Origin: Cruoricaptor ignavus
Lineage (GTDB): Bacteria; Bacteroidota; Bacteroidia; Flavobacteriales; Weeksellaceae
Length of the DNA stretch: 64,000 bases
Assembly: GCF_900141665.1 (NCBI RefSeq)
Contig: NZ_FQYI01000002.1
Coordinates: 124,001 to 188,000, forward strand
Reading direction: 5' to 3'
Below the pieces are notes generated by a model. That model saw only the letters and a list, made by a program, of their open reading frames with translations. It did not search any database and had not been told where the DNA came from. The position numbers and the translations under genes are program-made. Below are positions 18,532 to 27,352 of this stretch, in pieces. Every line of letters begins with the position of its first letter. The stretch's first letter is position 1.

Positions 18532-21495
18532 ATGGAATTGATTTTAAAAAACGGTCTAGAACATCAGGTGAAAGGTTTCACGGCTATTGCAGATGTCTTT
18601 ACGGAAGATAGTTTCAGCAGAAATAATTTCTATTACGAGAATCCTTCTCTTATCCGTGATAAGGAACAACTGGCAGAAAACATCAAAATTGTTCAGAAAA
18701 GAAATGAAATTCCGAAAGAATACCGTGCGCAAAATGGAATTGGCAATCACCTGAATCTGGATATCAAGATGGAAACAGGCACAGGTAAAACCTATGTTTA
18801 TACCTCTGCTATTTATGAACTGCACAAAAGATTTAAGATAAACAAGTTTATCATTGTAGTGCCAACCTTAGCGATAAAGGCAGGTACAAAACAGTTTATA
18901 GAAGACCCTTATGCCAAACGGCATTTTAGAGATGTTTGCGGTTATGGTTCGGAAATAGAATTGCTCACCCTGGAAGCCGCCAAAAAAAAGAAAGGCAAAC
19001 AGTATTTTCCAAGTGTGGTGAGGGAATTTGTAACAGGTTCCAGCCAAAACACCAATAAAATTTATGTACTGCTCACGAATATGTCTTTGCTCACAGGTTC
19101 CAATATGCTTACCCGTGATGATTATGATTACGGCGTGGAAGGTTTCTATCGTCCTGTAGATGCGTTACGGGCAACAAAGCCATTTGTAATCATAGATGAA
19201 CCACACCGATTTAGTAAAACACAGAAAGCATTTCAGTTTATAGAGAATGAATTTCAGCCACAGGCACTGATTCGTTTCGGTGCAACATTCCCGCAAGTTA
19301 CAACAGGCAGAGGTGCAAATAAAATCACAAAAAGTGACTATCAAAACCTGCTGTATGACTTAAATGCGTATCAATCATTCAACCAAAACCTGATAAAAGG
19401 AATTGCTAAAGAACACTTTGAACCCATTTCCAAAAAAGAAAGCAAAATAAAGATTCTGTCTGTTGAAAGTAAATCTTCCGCAAGATTACAATTCATCGAA
19501 AAGGACAGGCCAAATAGATCTTTTACTCTATCAAAAGGCGATAGTTTAGGCATCATTTCTCAGGAGTTAGAAGGTATTGTTATTGATGCTGTAGGTACTA
19601 ATTTTATTGAACTGTCTAACGGGCAGACTAAATTTTCAGGCGAAGAATTTACGACAGACATCTATTCAGAATCCTATCAGGAATCTATGCTGCGGTTGGC
19701 ATTAGACCGCCATTTTGAGATAGAAAGACGCAATTTTGACCGAAGGTTTAAGATTAAAACATTAGCCCTGTTTTTTATAGATGATATTTATTCCTACAGA
19801 ACAGACGAAAAAACAGATAAGCAGCCTTATCTGAAAGAAACCTTTGAACGGCTGTTAATTGAAAAAATTGATAGTTTGCTGCCTGCATTGGCAGAACAGG
19901 AAAATGAGTATAAAGAATATCTATTAGCAACCAAAGCAAATCCTGGAGCCTCGCACGCTGGGTATTTCGCTCAAGACAATTCTAATTCTGACGAAGCCAT
20001 TGCGGCAGAGGTCAGCGAAATATTGTTTGAGAAGAAGAAACTGCTTTCAATAAAACATCCTGATGGCACTTTAAATACCCGCCGCTTTTTATTTTCAAAA
20101 TGGACACTGAAAGAAGGTTGGGATAATCCAAATGTATTTACCATTGCAAAACTTCGTTCAAGCGGCAGCGAGAGCAGCAAGATTCAGGAAGTAGGCAGAG
20201 GGTTAAGACTGCCGGTGGATGAGCACGGCAACCGTATCTCCAATGAGGAATTTAAACTCAACTATATCATTGATTTTACCGAGGCAGATTTTGCCAGAAA
20301 ACTCATTGATGAGATTAATAAAGAACTTCCAAAAGGGTTTGCAATAACAGAAAATAAATTAGATGAAGTGGCAAAAAAACTTTCAGTAGATGCAGATGAT
20401 TTATTTATTGAGTTAATTACTAAAAAATACATCGATAGAAATTACAATGTTAATGCAGAAAATTTAGATAAATTCTTTGAAGAATATCCGGATTTTACCA
20501 TTGGCTTAAATTCAGGAAAAGTAGAAGACCGCAATAAGAAAACAGATAAAAAAATAAAAATCCGAAAAGACGTTTATGAAGAACTGAAAACATTGTGGGA
20601 AGCCATTAATCAGAAATACATTTTGTACTATGACCGTATTGAAGATTGCGGCTATTTAAAAGACGAATTGCTTAAAATCTTTCAGCAGGGTGTCTTTGCG
20701 GATGTTTACATGTCCAGTAAAAGAGAAGATGTAAGAATGAATGGTGAAGGTGCAATGATTGTGGGTGAAGATTCAGGCATGCAATATCTGATAAAAAAGC
20801 CGATACCATATTCTGATTTTCTGAAAAGGATAAACAGACAAACCAATATCCCAATCCAACTGTTGCACGAAACACTTTCCGAATACGCTTCAACAAACAA
20901 TATTGATAACGACAAAATAAATGACATTAGTGCAGCTAATTTTGTTAAAGCATTCGTTGAATGGAAAAACACCCACCTGGAAGGCAGGTTCAGTTATTCA
21001 AAAGGCAATATAAAACCAAGAGAAACTGCTTTGACATATAGCGATGGCTCACCAAAAGAGGAAATTGCACAGGGAAGAATCGGTACAAAATTCATTGATG
21101 GTACACCCACTACAAAATATCTTTATGATGTATATGCATATGATTCTCCATTGGAAAAAGAAAATATTTTAGTTGATAATATTGATGAAATTATCGTTTA
21201 TGGTAAAATACCGAGAAACAGCATTTCGATTCCCACCGTTACTGGTCAAACCTACAGCCCGGACTTTATGTATGTTGTAAAAAAAGCAGACGGTCAAAAA
21301 GTTTTGAATATCATAGTTGAGACAAAGGATGTAGAAAATAAAACCGATTTACGGGGAACAGAACACGCTAAAATAGAAAGCGCTAAAAAGTTTTTTGATC
21401 AACTTACAATAGACGGTTACAAAGTAGAATTTCACACCCAACTTAATAATAAAAAGATAAGATCTATCATTGATGAGGTTCTTGCATACGATTAA
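18532..21495 (+). CDS. res: Type III restriction endonuclease subunit (Res)
   Basis: ATP-dependent translocase/nuclease that, with Mod, cuts DNA carrying two unmodified sites. The 987 residues show Walker A (ETGTGKT, 81-87), a DEAD-like motif II (IIDEPHRF, near 220), motif VI (QEVGRGLRLP, near 552) and a C-terminal PD-(D/E)xK nuclease (PDFMYVV near 910, IIVETKD near 929). All catalytic motifs look intact, so the system is probably active. The start is two bases after the mod stop, so translation is likely coupled. AT-rich compared with flanking core genes. Confidence 0.95.
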   Translation: MELILKNGLEHQVKGFTAIADVFTEDSFSRNNFYYENPSLIRDKEQLAENIKIVQKRNEIPKEYRAQNGIGNHLNLDIKMETGTGKTYVYTSAIYELHKRFKINKFIIVVPTLAIKAGTKQFIEDPYAKRHFRDVCGYGSEIELLTLEAAKKKKGKQYFPSVVREFVTGSSQNTNKIYVLLTNMSLLTGSNMLTRDDYDYGVEGFYRPVDALRATKPFVIIDEPHRFSKTQKAFQFIENEFQPQALIRFGATFPQVTTGRGANKITKSDYQNLLYDLNAYQSFNQNLIKGIAKEHFEPISKKESKIKILSVESKSSARLQFIEKDRPNRSFTLSKGDSLGIISQELEGIVIDAVGTNFIELSNGQTKFSGEEFTTDIYSESYQESMLRLALDRHFEIERRNFDRRFKIKTLALFFIDDIYSYRTDEKTDKQPYLKETFERLLIEKIDSLLPALAEQENEYKEYLLATKANPGASHAGYFAQDNSNSDEAIAAEVSEILFEKKKLLSIKHPDGTLNTRRFLFSKWTLKEGWDNPNVFTIAKLRSSGSESSKIQEVGRGLRLPVDEHGNRISNEEFKLNYIIDFTEADFARKLIDEINKELPKGFAITENKLDEVAKKLSVDADDLFIELITKKYIDRNYNVNAENLDKFFEEYPDFTIGLNSGKVEDRNKKTDKKIKIRKDVYEELKTLWEAINQKYILYYDRIEDCGYLKDELLKIFQQGVFADVYMSSKREDVRMNGEGAMIVGEDSGMQYLIKKPIPYSDFLKRINRQTNIPIQLLHETLSEYASTNNIDNDKINDISAANFVKAFVEWKNTHLEGRFSYSKGNIKPRETALTYSDGSPKEEIAQGRIGTKFIDGTPTTKYLYDVYAYDSPLEKENILVDNIDEIIVYGKIPRNSISIPTVTGQTYSPDFMYVVKKADGQKVLNIIVETKDVENKTDLRGTEHAKIESAKKFFDQLTIDGYKVEFHTQLNNKKIRSIIDEVLAYD

Positions 21496-21531
21496 ATAAA
21501 AGTGTTAAAATAAACCTATAGGTTGATTTTT

Positions 21532-21708
21532 ATGAAAATAATTGATTTATTTGCCCCCATATTTAATGACGCTATAGATGATGAACTCTTAAACTTCATA
21601 GACGGCAAACTGTCTCTGTACAACAAACTCACAGAAGACTGCGTGAACAAAGAATTCAAGTGCCTTTGGTTCAATGAAATTTATGATAGGACGGTGAGAG
21701 GAATATGA
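21532..21708 (+). CDS. Small acidic hypothetical protein downstream of res
   Basis: A 58-residue frame from the ATG at 21532 (MKIIDLFAPIFNDAIDDELL). Not recognised. It is acidic at the N-terminus with an aromatic C-terminal half (KCLWFNEIYDRTVRGI). Its stop overlaps the ATG of a further 30-codon frame (about 21704-21796, MRNSKLSTSQLDELQELAKK...). The pair could be one gene split by a frameshift, or two tiny genes. Being 36 bases after res, it may belong to the island operon. Confidence 0.35.
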   Translation: MKIIDLFAPIFNDAIDDELLNFIDGKLSLYNKLTEDCVNKEFKCLWFNEIYDRTVRGI

Positions 21709-22235
21709 GAAATTCAAAACTAAGTACCTCACAGCTTGACGAACTACAAGAATTAGCCAAAAAGTTAACCAAAAGTTACTCATTAGTTAACCATTAGTTA
21801 ATCAAAAGTTAGCCATTTTGGTGCAGAAAAAATTGCCGTTTTTCGCATCGGTGGCATCGTGGTGGGCATCCCGAAACGCCAAACAGAAATCCTGATTTCA
21901 TTGCCGATTTTGTGCGGACGCAATCCTTCGTAGCATCGCGCATTAGATGTCCCCAAAGTTGAGGAAACCTCCGCCCTTTATCTTCGCGTCATTTCCGCAG
22001 ATGCTGATCCTATCCTTTTTTCTTTGGCGCTGATAGTATGGCAAGCGTTCGAAGCGTTTATTTCCTGCTCAGATTTGTGGGCAAAAATTTGGAATAAACC
22101 GCTTCCTAAAACCGTTCAAAACCCCACTAAAATCACAGCCTAAAAAATGTTTAATCTTGTTGCACGTTCTAAAATCCGTTCCAAAATTATTTTATAAATT
22201 CATAAATAATTGACTACCAATGTTTTGCAAAGTTA
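21709..22235. other. Gene-poor right end of the restriction island
   Basis: Holds the 30-codon frame noted with the previous entry, then a short run of related words (AGTTAACC, AAAAGTTA, AGTTAATC) at 21761-21812. From about 21920 to 22143 a plus-strand frame without a start codon stays open for some 68 codons (ending WNKPLPKTVQNPTKITA). It may be a gene remnant. No transposase or integrase sequence was recognised. Confidence 0.4.
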
Positions 22236-22262
22236 GTTTCGATTCTTGGCGGGGCTACCAAA
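22236..22262 (+). repeat. att-like degenerate copy of the tRNA-Arg 3' end
   Basis: TTCGATTCTTGGcGgGGCTAC at 22238-22258 matches the end of tRNA-Arg (15965-15985, TTCGATTCTTGGtGaGGCTAC) at 19 of 21 positions. The two copies bracket the type III restriction genes in direct orientation, as expected for an element integrated into the 3' end of a tRNA gene. Confidence 0.65.
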
Positions 22263-22270
22263 AAATAAAA

Positions 22271-22294
22271 AACCGCCGCAAAACTGAGGCGGTT
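22271..22294 (-). terminator. Terminator of the M36 peptidase gene
   Basis: AACCGCC and GGCGGTT form a 7-bp stem with a 10-base loop. On the minus strand it is followed by TTTTTATTTTT and lies 20 bases after the peptidase stop; on the plus strand it would also stop read-through from the island. Confidence 0.8.
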
Positions 22295-22313
22295 CTTTAT
22301 TTTTAGCATATCC

Positions 22314-24899
22314 CTATTGGGTGATTACAATTTTTTTTGTGTATTTCCCGGCGAGATTCTCAGCTTTCAGTATATACACACCTGGCTGTAGTCTTGCCAC
22401 ATCTATCCCATCTTTCAAGTGATCTGTTTGGTCTTGAAGTACCAGTTTTCCAGATGCGTCGAAGATCTTTATATCTGTTTTTCCTGCATACCCCGCTGTA
22501 AAGCGAATAGAAATTTTGTCCTTCGCAGGGTTCGGATAAACTGAAAACGATGCCGTAGCGGCGGTATCTGCAGCTGATAATATGCAGCTTTCAGGAAGCG
22601 TGAAATCTTCCTTTTGATCGTTCAGTGCTGCCATTACATCCTCCGCGGTATCAGAATTGGGTTGGGTAACACCCGGGTCTGCTTTTACTCCAAGGCCCCT
22701 TTTGGCAAAAACCTCCCATATCAAACATTTATTTTCACCTTTTGTGGCAATTTCATCCGCAGCAATAAGCGCATCCCTGCCGGATACGAAGTTCGGATAA
22801 TTGCCCTGAATCTTCATACCGTCCATCACCAGCTGAAACACGCGCGCGCTTCCGGAGTTTTTATCGGCAAGAACATTGGACTGATACCCGTATTTTTCGG
22901 CATATTTCCAATGTAAATCCCAAAGCATAGTACCCCATACAAAACCGATGGCGTGCACATCCGGCACTGTTTTTCCAGCCGCGTTTTTGTAATACATACC
23001 GTTTGTCTTGCCATAGGTGAAATTATTAACACTGAAATCCGGGGAATATTTCGCGGGGCGTATTCCGCCACCGTTCACGCCTTCTCCGTTGACATAAGTA
23101 CCAACCGAGCGGGCTACGGAAGCAGTAGCGCCCGGGCGGTTGGTGAGCATCAGCGTGAAGAAATCAGACCAGCCCTCGCCCATCTGCTCATTGGCATAGG
23201 CGGTGCTTAGCGCGCCCACCCCGCTGCCGGTAAGCCGGTTGGAGACGCCGTGCGCATATTCGTGGGCGATGATACCATTGTCAAAATCGCTGTCGCGGTA
23301 GATGTAGGTGCTTTTATCATCCTTAATGGTTACATTCACCGGAGATTTTTTCAGCTGCTCCAGGATTGCCGCTCCCTCGCCGGCCTGCACCATCACCGCG
23401 GGGATGGTTATTGTATCATCAGAACCGCCCATACCACCCCAGGATCCTGTAGCTGTGTTATAGATCATCACTGCCACGGCTCCTTTATTCTGGGCGTTTT
23501 TTACTTTTTCCGTAAAGTTGCACGAGCCCCTTTCTATTAGGGCAATGCTGCCTGATAAATCATTGGTAATTTCTCCGCAGCCATTTTTCGGTTCTGCAGG
23601 GACGATGCCGGCGGTAACGCCCTCCGCAGTAAGCGCAGGCCCGAAGCTTGCCGTTTGGGTTACCGGCTTTCTTGTTTTAAAATTCTCCGGGCTGTTATAG
23701 AACACTCTGTCTATCTTGGTTGGCGACCAGAGGTACATCTGCATTCTGCCACTGAAGCCATCCCGTGGCGAGGAAAAGTTTGCATTGTTTAACTTGTCAG
23801 ATGCGCCGTTACCATCCCGGGCTTCCGCCAGTACATGATCCAGCCCCTTCCCTTCCCCTGTGAAGTTGGTGTACTGGAAGTTCCGCGCGCTTTCTGTAAA
23901 GCCGAAGCGGTAGGTGATGTCGTGCATCATATTCGTCATATAAAACACATTGGTGATGGCTGCGTCCGCATAGGTGCTGTGGTGCTGATTAAGATCCAGC
24001 GGGAAATCAAAAACGCGCTCTGCACCGCCATCTGCGGTAGTCTGCCCCAAGGTAGGGTTTACAGAATCCAGGTCGAGATAAGCGAAAACATTGTTCCCGC
24101 GTGCCGTGGTATATTTTCTCCCACCGTCCTCGTGCCAGCCCTTAGGGGATGCTTCCAAATCCCAGGGATTAGTCACCAGCGTTCTTCCGCCGAAGGTGGG
24201 CGCCTCTAAAGGTAGCGCAAATACCCGATAGGAAGCACTTTCAGCAGCGAAAAGATTAGATTTCCCGGAGGGCTTATTTTCCGGGAGGATGCGATTTTGA
24301 GAATTGTGAAATTCCTGGTGAGCATCTTCATCGGCAAAACTGCAGGAATAAGTAAGGCTGTCTTTCAGGAGGATTTTCCCCGAAGAGGCATCGGCAACAA
24401 CATTCCACACCTGCCCACTTTTTTCCTCAAATTCAAAATTGTAGGCAAGGACAAGACTGTTTTTTACGGGGAAATACACTTCTTCTGCAAGATTCCCATT
24501 ATGAATTTTTAGAATATCTCCTTCCTGCAGCTGCATTTTATTCAAAACGGAGGAGTAGGCAGCCTCCTTGGAAATTTTCCTGTTTCGCTGCGCCTCCGTA
24601 GGCGTGCCCTTGCTGAAATTCCCGCTAAAATGCGCCACTTCCCCATCTTTTACCACGGCAGAGGCACCGGCGCCGTAAACAGGAATTCCGCCAAATGTCT
24701 GCTGCACATACAGCACCGTCCCGCCAAGGCTCTCAGATTTGTCCTGGTTACCGATTTGAAACTGCCTGTTTTCAAGGTTTGAATACCTAAAGTCCTCATT
24801 TTTATCAAGATAATTCTGAATAATTTCTGAATAATCCTGAGCTTGAAGCGCAGCACTCAGGAAGAGGGCTGCCACAGCAATTCTGTAATTTCTCTTCAT
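22314..24899 (-). CDS. Secreted M36-family (fungalysin-type) metallopeptidase with type IX sorting domain
   Basis: An 861-residue secreted zinc peptidase. In order: signal peptide (ALFLSAALQAQ), FTP-type propeptide (LGGTVLYVQQTFGGIPVYGA), catalytic domain with HEYAHG near residue 545 and the second zinc ligand region GEGWSDFF, and a PA insert (residues about 420-520, including GSIALIERGSCNFTEKV). The C-terminal type A secretion domain reads YPNPAKDKISI and LQPGVYILKAEN and ends KIVITQ. The last domain sends the protein through the type IX secretion system found only in Bacteroidota. Probably a degradative or nutritional protease. Single gene with its own terminator. Confidence 0.93.
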   Translation of the reverse strand: MKRNYRIAVAALFLSAALQAQDYSEIIQNYLDKNEDFRYSNLENRQFQIGNQDKSESLGGTVLYVQQTFGGIPVYGAGASAVVKDGEVAHFSGNFSKGTPTEAQRNRKISKEAAYSSVLNKMQLQEGDILKIHNGNLAEEVYFPVKNSLVLAYNFEFEEKSGQVWNVVADASSGKILLKDSLTYSCSFADEDAHQEFHNSQNRILPENKPSGKSNLFAAESASYRVFALPLEAPTFGGRTLVTNPWDLEASPKGWHEDGGRKYTTARGNNVFAYLDLDSVNPTLGQTTADGGAERVFDFPLDLNQHHSTYADAAITNVFYMTNMMHDITYRFGFTESARNFQYTNFTGEGKGLDHVLAEARDGNGASDKLNNANFSSPRDGFSGRMQMYLWSPTKIDRVFYNSPENFKTRKPVTQTASFGPALTAEGVTAGIVPAEPKNGCGEITNDLSGSIALIERGSCNFTEKVKNAQNKGAVAVMIYNTATGSWGGMGGSDDTITIPAVMVQAGEGAAILEQLKKSPVNVTIKDDKSTYIYRDSDFDNGIIAHEYAHGVSNRLTGSGVGALSTAYANEQMGEGWSDFFTLMLTNRPGATASVARSVGTYVNGEGVNGGGIRPAKYSPDFSVNNFTYGKTNGMYYKNAAGKTVPDVHAIGFVWGTMLWDLHWKYAEKYGYQSNVLADKNSGSARVFQLVMDGMKIQGNYPNFVSGRDALIAADEIATKGENKCLIWEVFAKRGLGVKADPGVTQPNSDTAEDVMAALNDQKEDFTLPESCILSAADTAATASFSVYPNPAKDKISIRFTAGYAGKTDIKIFDASGKLVLQDQTDHLKDGIDVARLQPGVYILKAENLAGKYTKKIVITQ

Positions 24900-24985
24900 T
24901 TTTGTTGAATAATTAAAAGTTTCGTTAAAATGTTCTTATACAAATTTAAATAAAAGTTTCAATCACACAACATTAAAGATTTATT

Positions 24986-25810
24986 TTACAAAAGGCGGAT
25001 TTTATCTTCCAATAGTTCAATTTTCTTCTCTTTGTAAAGACTGCCTACAGCTTTTTTAAAATTTTTTTTGCTCATCTGTAATTCATCCTTTATTTCTTCG
25101 GGAGAGGATCTATCCGAAAGATATAGCAAGCCGTAGTTTTCTTCCAGTTTTTTAAGGATTTTGGTTTTAAATTCATCTACATTTTCGAAACCCGCCGGCT
25201 GCAGAGTTACATCAATCTTGCCGTCCTCACGGATCTCTTTTATGTAGCCTGCCTCCTCCGACAACGGCCTTAGATCTTTATAGACATCAGAGAAATAGAT
25301 CAGCCCGAGATATTTCTGGTTGATGACCACATTCCAGCCCAGATCCCCCTGTCCAATTATGATGAGCTCCACTTTTTCCCCGCGTCTTAGATTTGGGTTT
25401 TTGTATGTGGCATTTCGTTTGAATTTCGCGGTGCCCGTTACCAGGCCGGTATCTTCGTCGAGGTAAACATACACGAGATACTTTCTCCCCTCTACCATTT
25501 TCATTTTTTGCTGGGTGTACGGCACGAAGAGGTCTTTTATGATCCCCCAATCGAGGAATGCCCCGCTCGGTAATGTCTGCACGCAGGTCATCACCGCAAA
25601 CTCACCTACCTCGGCAAAGGGTTTCTCGTTGGTTACCTTCAGCTCACCATCATCCTGGTAAATGAATACCTCGGTTTCGTCACCGGCTTCCAGAGTAACC
25701 TCGGCAAAAAATTTTGGGAGGAAAACCGCCTGCCCGGCAGCGTCCTGAAGGAGGAAACCGCCATTATTTTTTTCTATAACTTTAAGAGTTTGTGTTTTTC
25801 CCGGTTCCAT
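24986..25810 (-). CDS. CvfB-like S1 RNA-binding protein
   Basis: A 274-residue protein built like CvfB (YitL): tandem S1-like barrels (GKTQTLKVIEKNNGGFLLQD and PSGAFLDWGIIKDLFVPYTQ), a third RNA-binding segment (GWNVVINQKYLGLIYFSDVY), and a C-terminal winged helix (SSPEEIKDELQMSKKNFKKA). The family binds RNA and affects virulence gene expression in Gram-positives; its role in Bacteroidota is unclear. Its 3' end is 86 bases from the M36 gene start, and lpdA ends upstream behind a strong terminator, so it is probably transcribed alone. Confidence 0.85.
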   Translation of the reverse strand: MEPGKTQTLKVIEKNNGGFLLQDAAGQAVFLPKFFAEVTLEAGDETEVFIYQDDGELKVTNEKPFAEVGEFAVMTCVQTLPSGAFLDWGIIKDLFVPYTQQKMKMVEGRKYLVYVYLDEDTGLVTGTAKFKRNATYKNPNLRRGEKVELIIIGQGDLGWNVVINQKYLGLIYFSDVYKDLRPLSEEAGYIKEIREDGKIDVTLQPAGFENVDEFKTKILKKLEENYGLLYLSDRSSPEEIKDELQMSKKNFKKAVGSLYKEKKIELLEDKIRLL

Positions 25811-25821
25811 TTTTTAAAATT

Positions 25822-25856
25822 AAAAAAGACCTAACGAGCCGAAGCTCATCAGGCCT
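25822..25856 (-). terminator. Terminator of lpdA
   Basis: On the minus strand a 13-bp imperfect stem (AGGCCTGATGAGC / GCTCGTTAGGTCT) with a TTCG tetraloop is followed by six T. It is 24 bases after the lpdA stop. Confidence 0.88.
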
Positions 25857-25879
25857 GTTGCTTATTTATTTGAAATTTT

Positions 25880-27283
25880 TTACATATTCAGAGCGCGCTT
25901 GCCGGTAGCGTCTAGCGCTGCCTCCATCACCGCCTCGGCGTAGGTTGGGTGTGCGTGGGAAATTCTTGCCAGATCCTCTGCGCTGGCGCGGAACTCCATA
26001 GCTACCACCGCCTCTGCCACCATATCCGCAGCGCGTGCGCCAATCATATGGAAGCCGAGAATTTCGTCGGTTTTTTCATCTGCGAGAATTTTTACGAGTC
26101 CGTCCGTATCGCCCGAAGCACGGCTCCTGCCGAGTGCGCGCATTGGGAAAGAGCCCACTTTGTAAGCTATGCCTTCCTCCTTCAGCTGCTCTTCAGTTTT
26201 CCCAACTCCTGCCACTTCCGGCCAGGTATATACTACTCCAGGGATCAGGTTGTAATCTATGTGCGGCTTCTGTCCTGCGAGGTATTCCGCGACGAGGACG
26301 CCTTCCTCAGATGCTTTGTGGGCCAGCATTGCTCCGCGGACCACATCGCCAATTGCATAGATATTCTGAACATTGGTCTGCAGATGGTCATTTACCTTTA
26401 CCCTGCCGCGCTCATCCAGCTCCACCCCGGCATTTTCCAGCCCAAGCCCTTCCGTGTAAGGCTTCCTGCCCACGGCAACAAGTACATAATCGCCCTCGAA
26501 GCTAAGCTCCTCGCCTTTTTTATCCTTCGCTGTTACCTTTACGGTTTCGCCACTTCTCTCCACGGAAGAAACCGCGGTCTGAAGGTTAAATTTCATCCCC
26601 TGTTTCTTCAGGACTTTTTGAAGTTCCTTGGACAGCGTGCCATCCATTCCCGGGATAATGCGGTCAGCATATTCAACGACCGTAACTTCTGACCCTAATC
26701 TTTTGTAAACAGAACCAAGTTCAAGACCGATAACGCCGCCGCCGATGATGATGAGATGCTTAGGGATTTCCTTCAGCTCTAGTGCTTCTGTAGAAGTGAT
26801 GATCCTCTCGCCATCGCACTGGGCAAAGGGCAAAGAACTAGCCTGAGAACCGGACGCTATGATGGTATACTTTGCTTCGATGGTCTCGGAAGATCCATCT
26901 TCCTTGCTGACTTTGATTTTATTCGAATTTTCAAAACTGCCCAAGCCGTAATAAACCGTGATTTTATTCTTATCCATCAGGAACTCTACGCCTTTAGTTA
27001 CCTGATCCACCACACTGTTTTTCCTGGCAATCATTTTTGCCAAATCCGCCCTTGGCTCACCGATTTCGATACCGAATTCCGCAAAATTATGCTTTGCATT
27101 TTCGAAATGCTCAGATGCATCCAGAAGGGCTTTGCTCGGGATACAGCCCACATTCAGGCAGGTGCCGCCCAGCTTGCTGTGCTTCTCCACGATTGCAGTT
27201 TTAAAACCAAGCTGTGCACAGCGGATCGCGGAAATATATCCGCCGGGGCCTGCGCCAATCACCACAACATCATATTTACTCAT
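25880..27283 (-). CDS. lpdA: Dihydrolipoyl dehydrogenase
   Basis: E3 flavoprotein of the pyruvate and 2-oxoglutarate dehydrogenase complexes; reoxidises dihydrolipoamide with NAD+. The 467 residues have the FAD-binding GAGPGGYISAIR, the redox disulfide GGTCLNVGCIPSK, the NAD-binding GGGVIGLELGSV, the second FAD motif NIYAIGDVV and the catalytic His/Glu near HAHPTYAEAVMEAA. Full length, alone on its transcript, closed by a strong terminator. Confidence 0.97.
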   Translation of the reverse strand: MSKYDVVVIGAGPGGYISAIRCAQLGFKTAIVEKHSKLGGTCLNVGCIPSKALLDASEHFENAKHNFAEFGIEIGEPRADLAKMIARKNSVVDQVTKGVEFLMDKNKITVYYGLGSFENSNKIKVSKEDGSSETIEAKYTIIASGSQASSLPFAQCDGERIITSTEALELKEIPKHLIIIGGGVIGLELGSVYKRLGSEVTVVEYADRIIPGMDGTLSKELQKVLKKQGMKFNLQTAVSSVERSGETVKVTAKDKKGEELSFEGDYVLVAVGRKPYTEGLGLENAGVELDERGRVKVNDHLQTNVQNIYAIGDVVRGAMLAHKASEEGVLVAEYLAGQKPHIDYNLIPGVVYTWPEVAGVGKTEEQLKEEGIAYKVGSFPMRALGRSRASGDTDGLVKILADEKTDEILGFHMIGARAADMVAEAVVAMEFRASAEDLARISHAHPTYAEAVMEAALDATGKRALNM

Positions 27284-27352
27284 TGTATTATTTTTATTAA
27301 AATTTTTGGGCTAATTTAGGAATTTATTGCAAAACTTCAGAAGGGCAAGTAC

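Noticed and set aside
15985-22262. Integrase or transposase in the tRNA-Arg island
   Set aside because: No tyrosine or serine recombinase motif or DDE transposase was recognised in any frame of reasonable length; the island is called from the repeat and gene content only.
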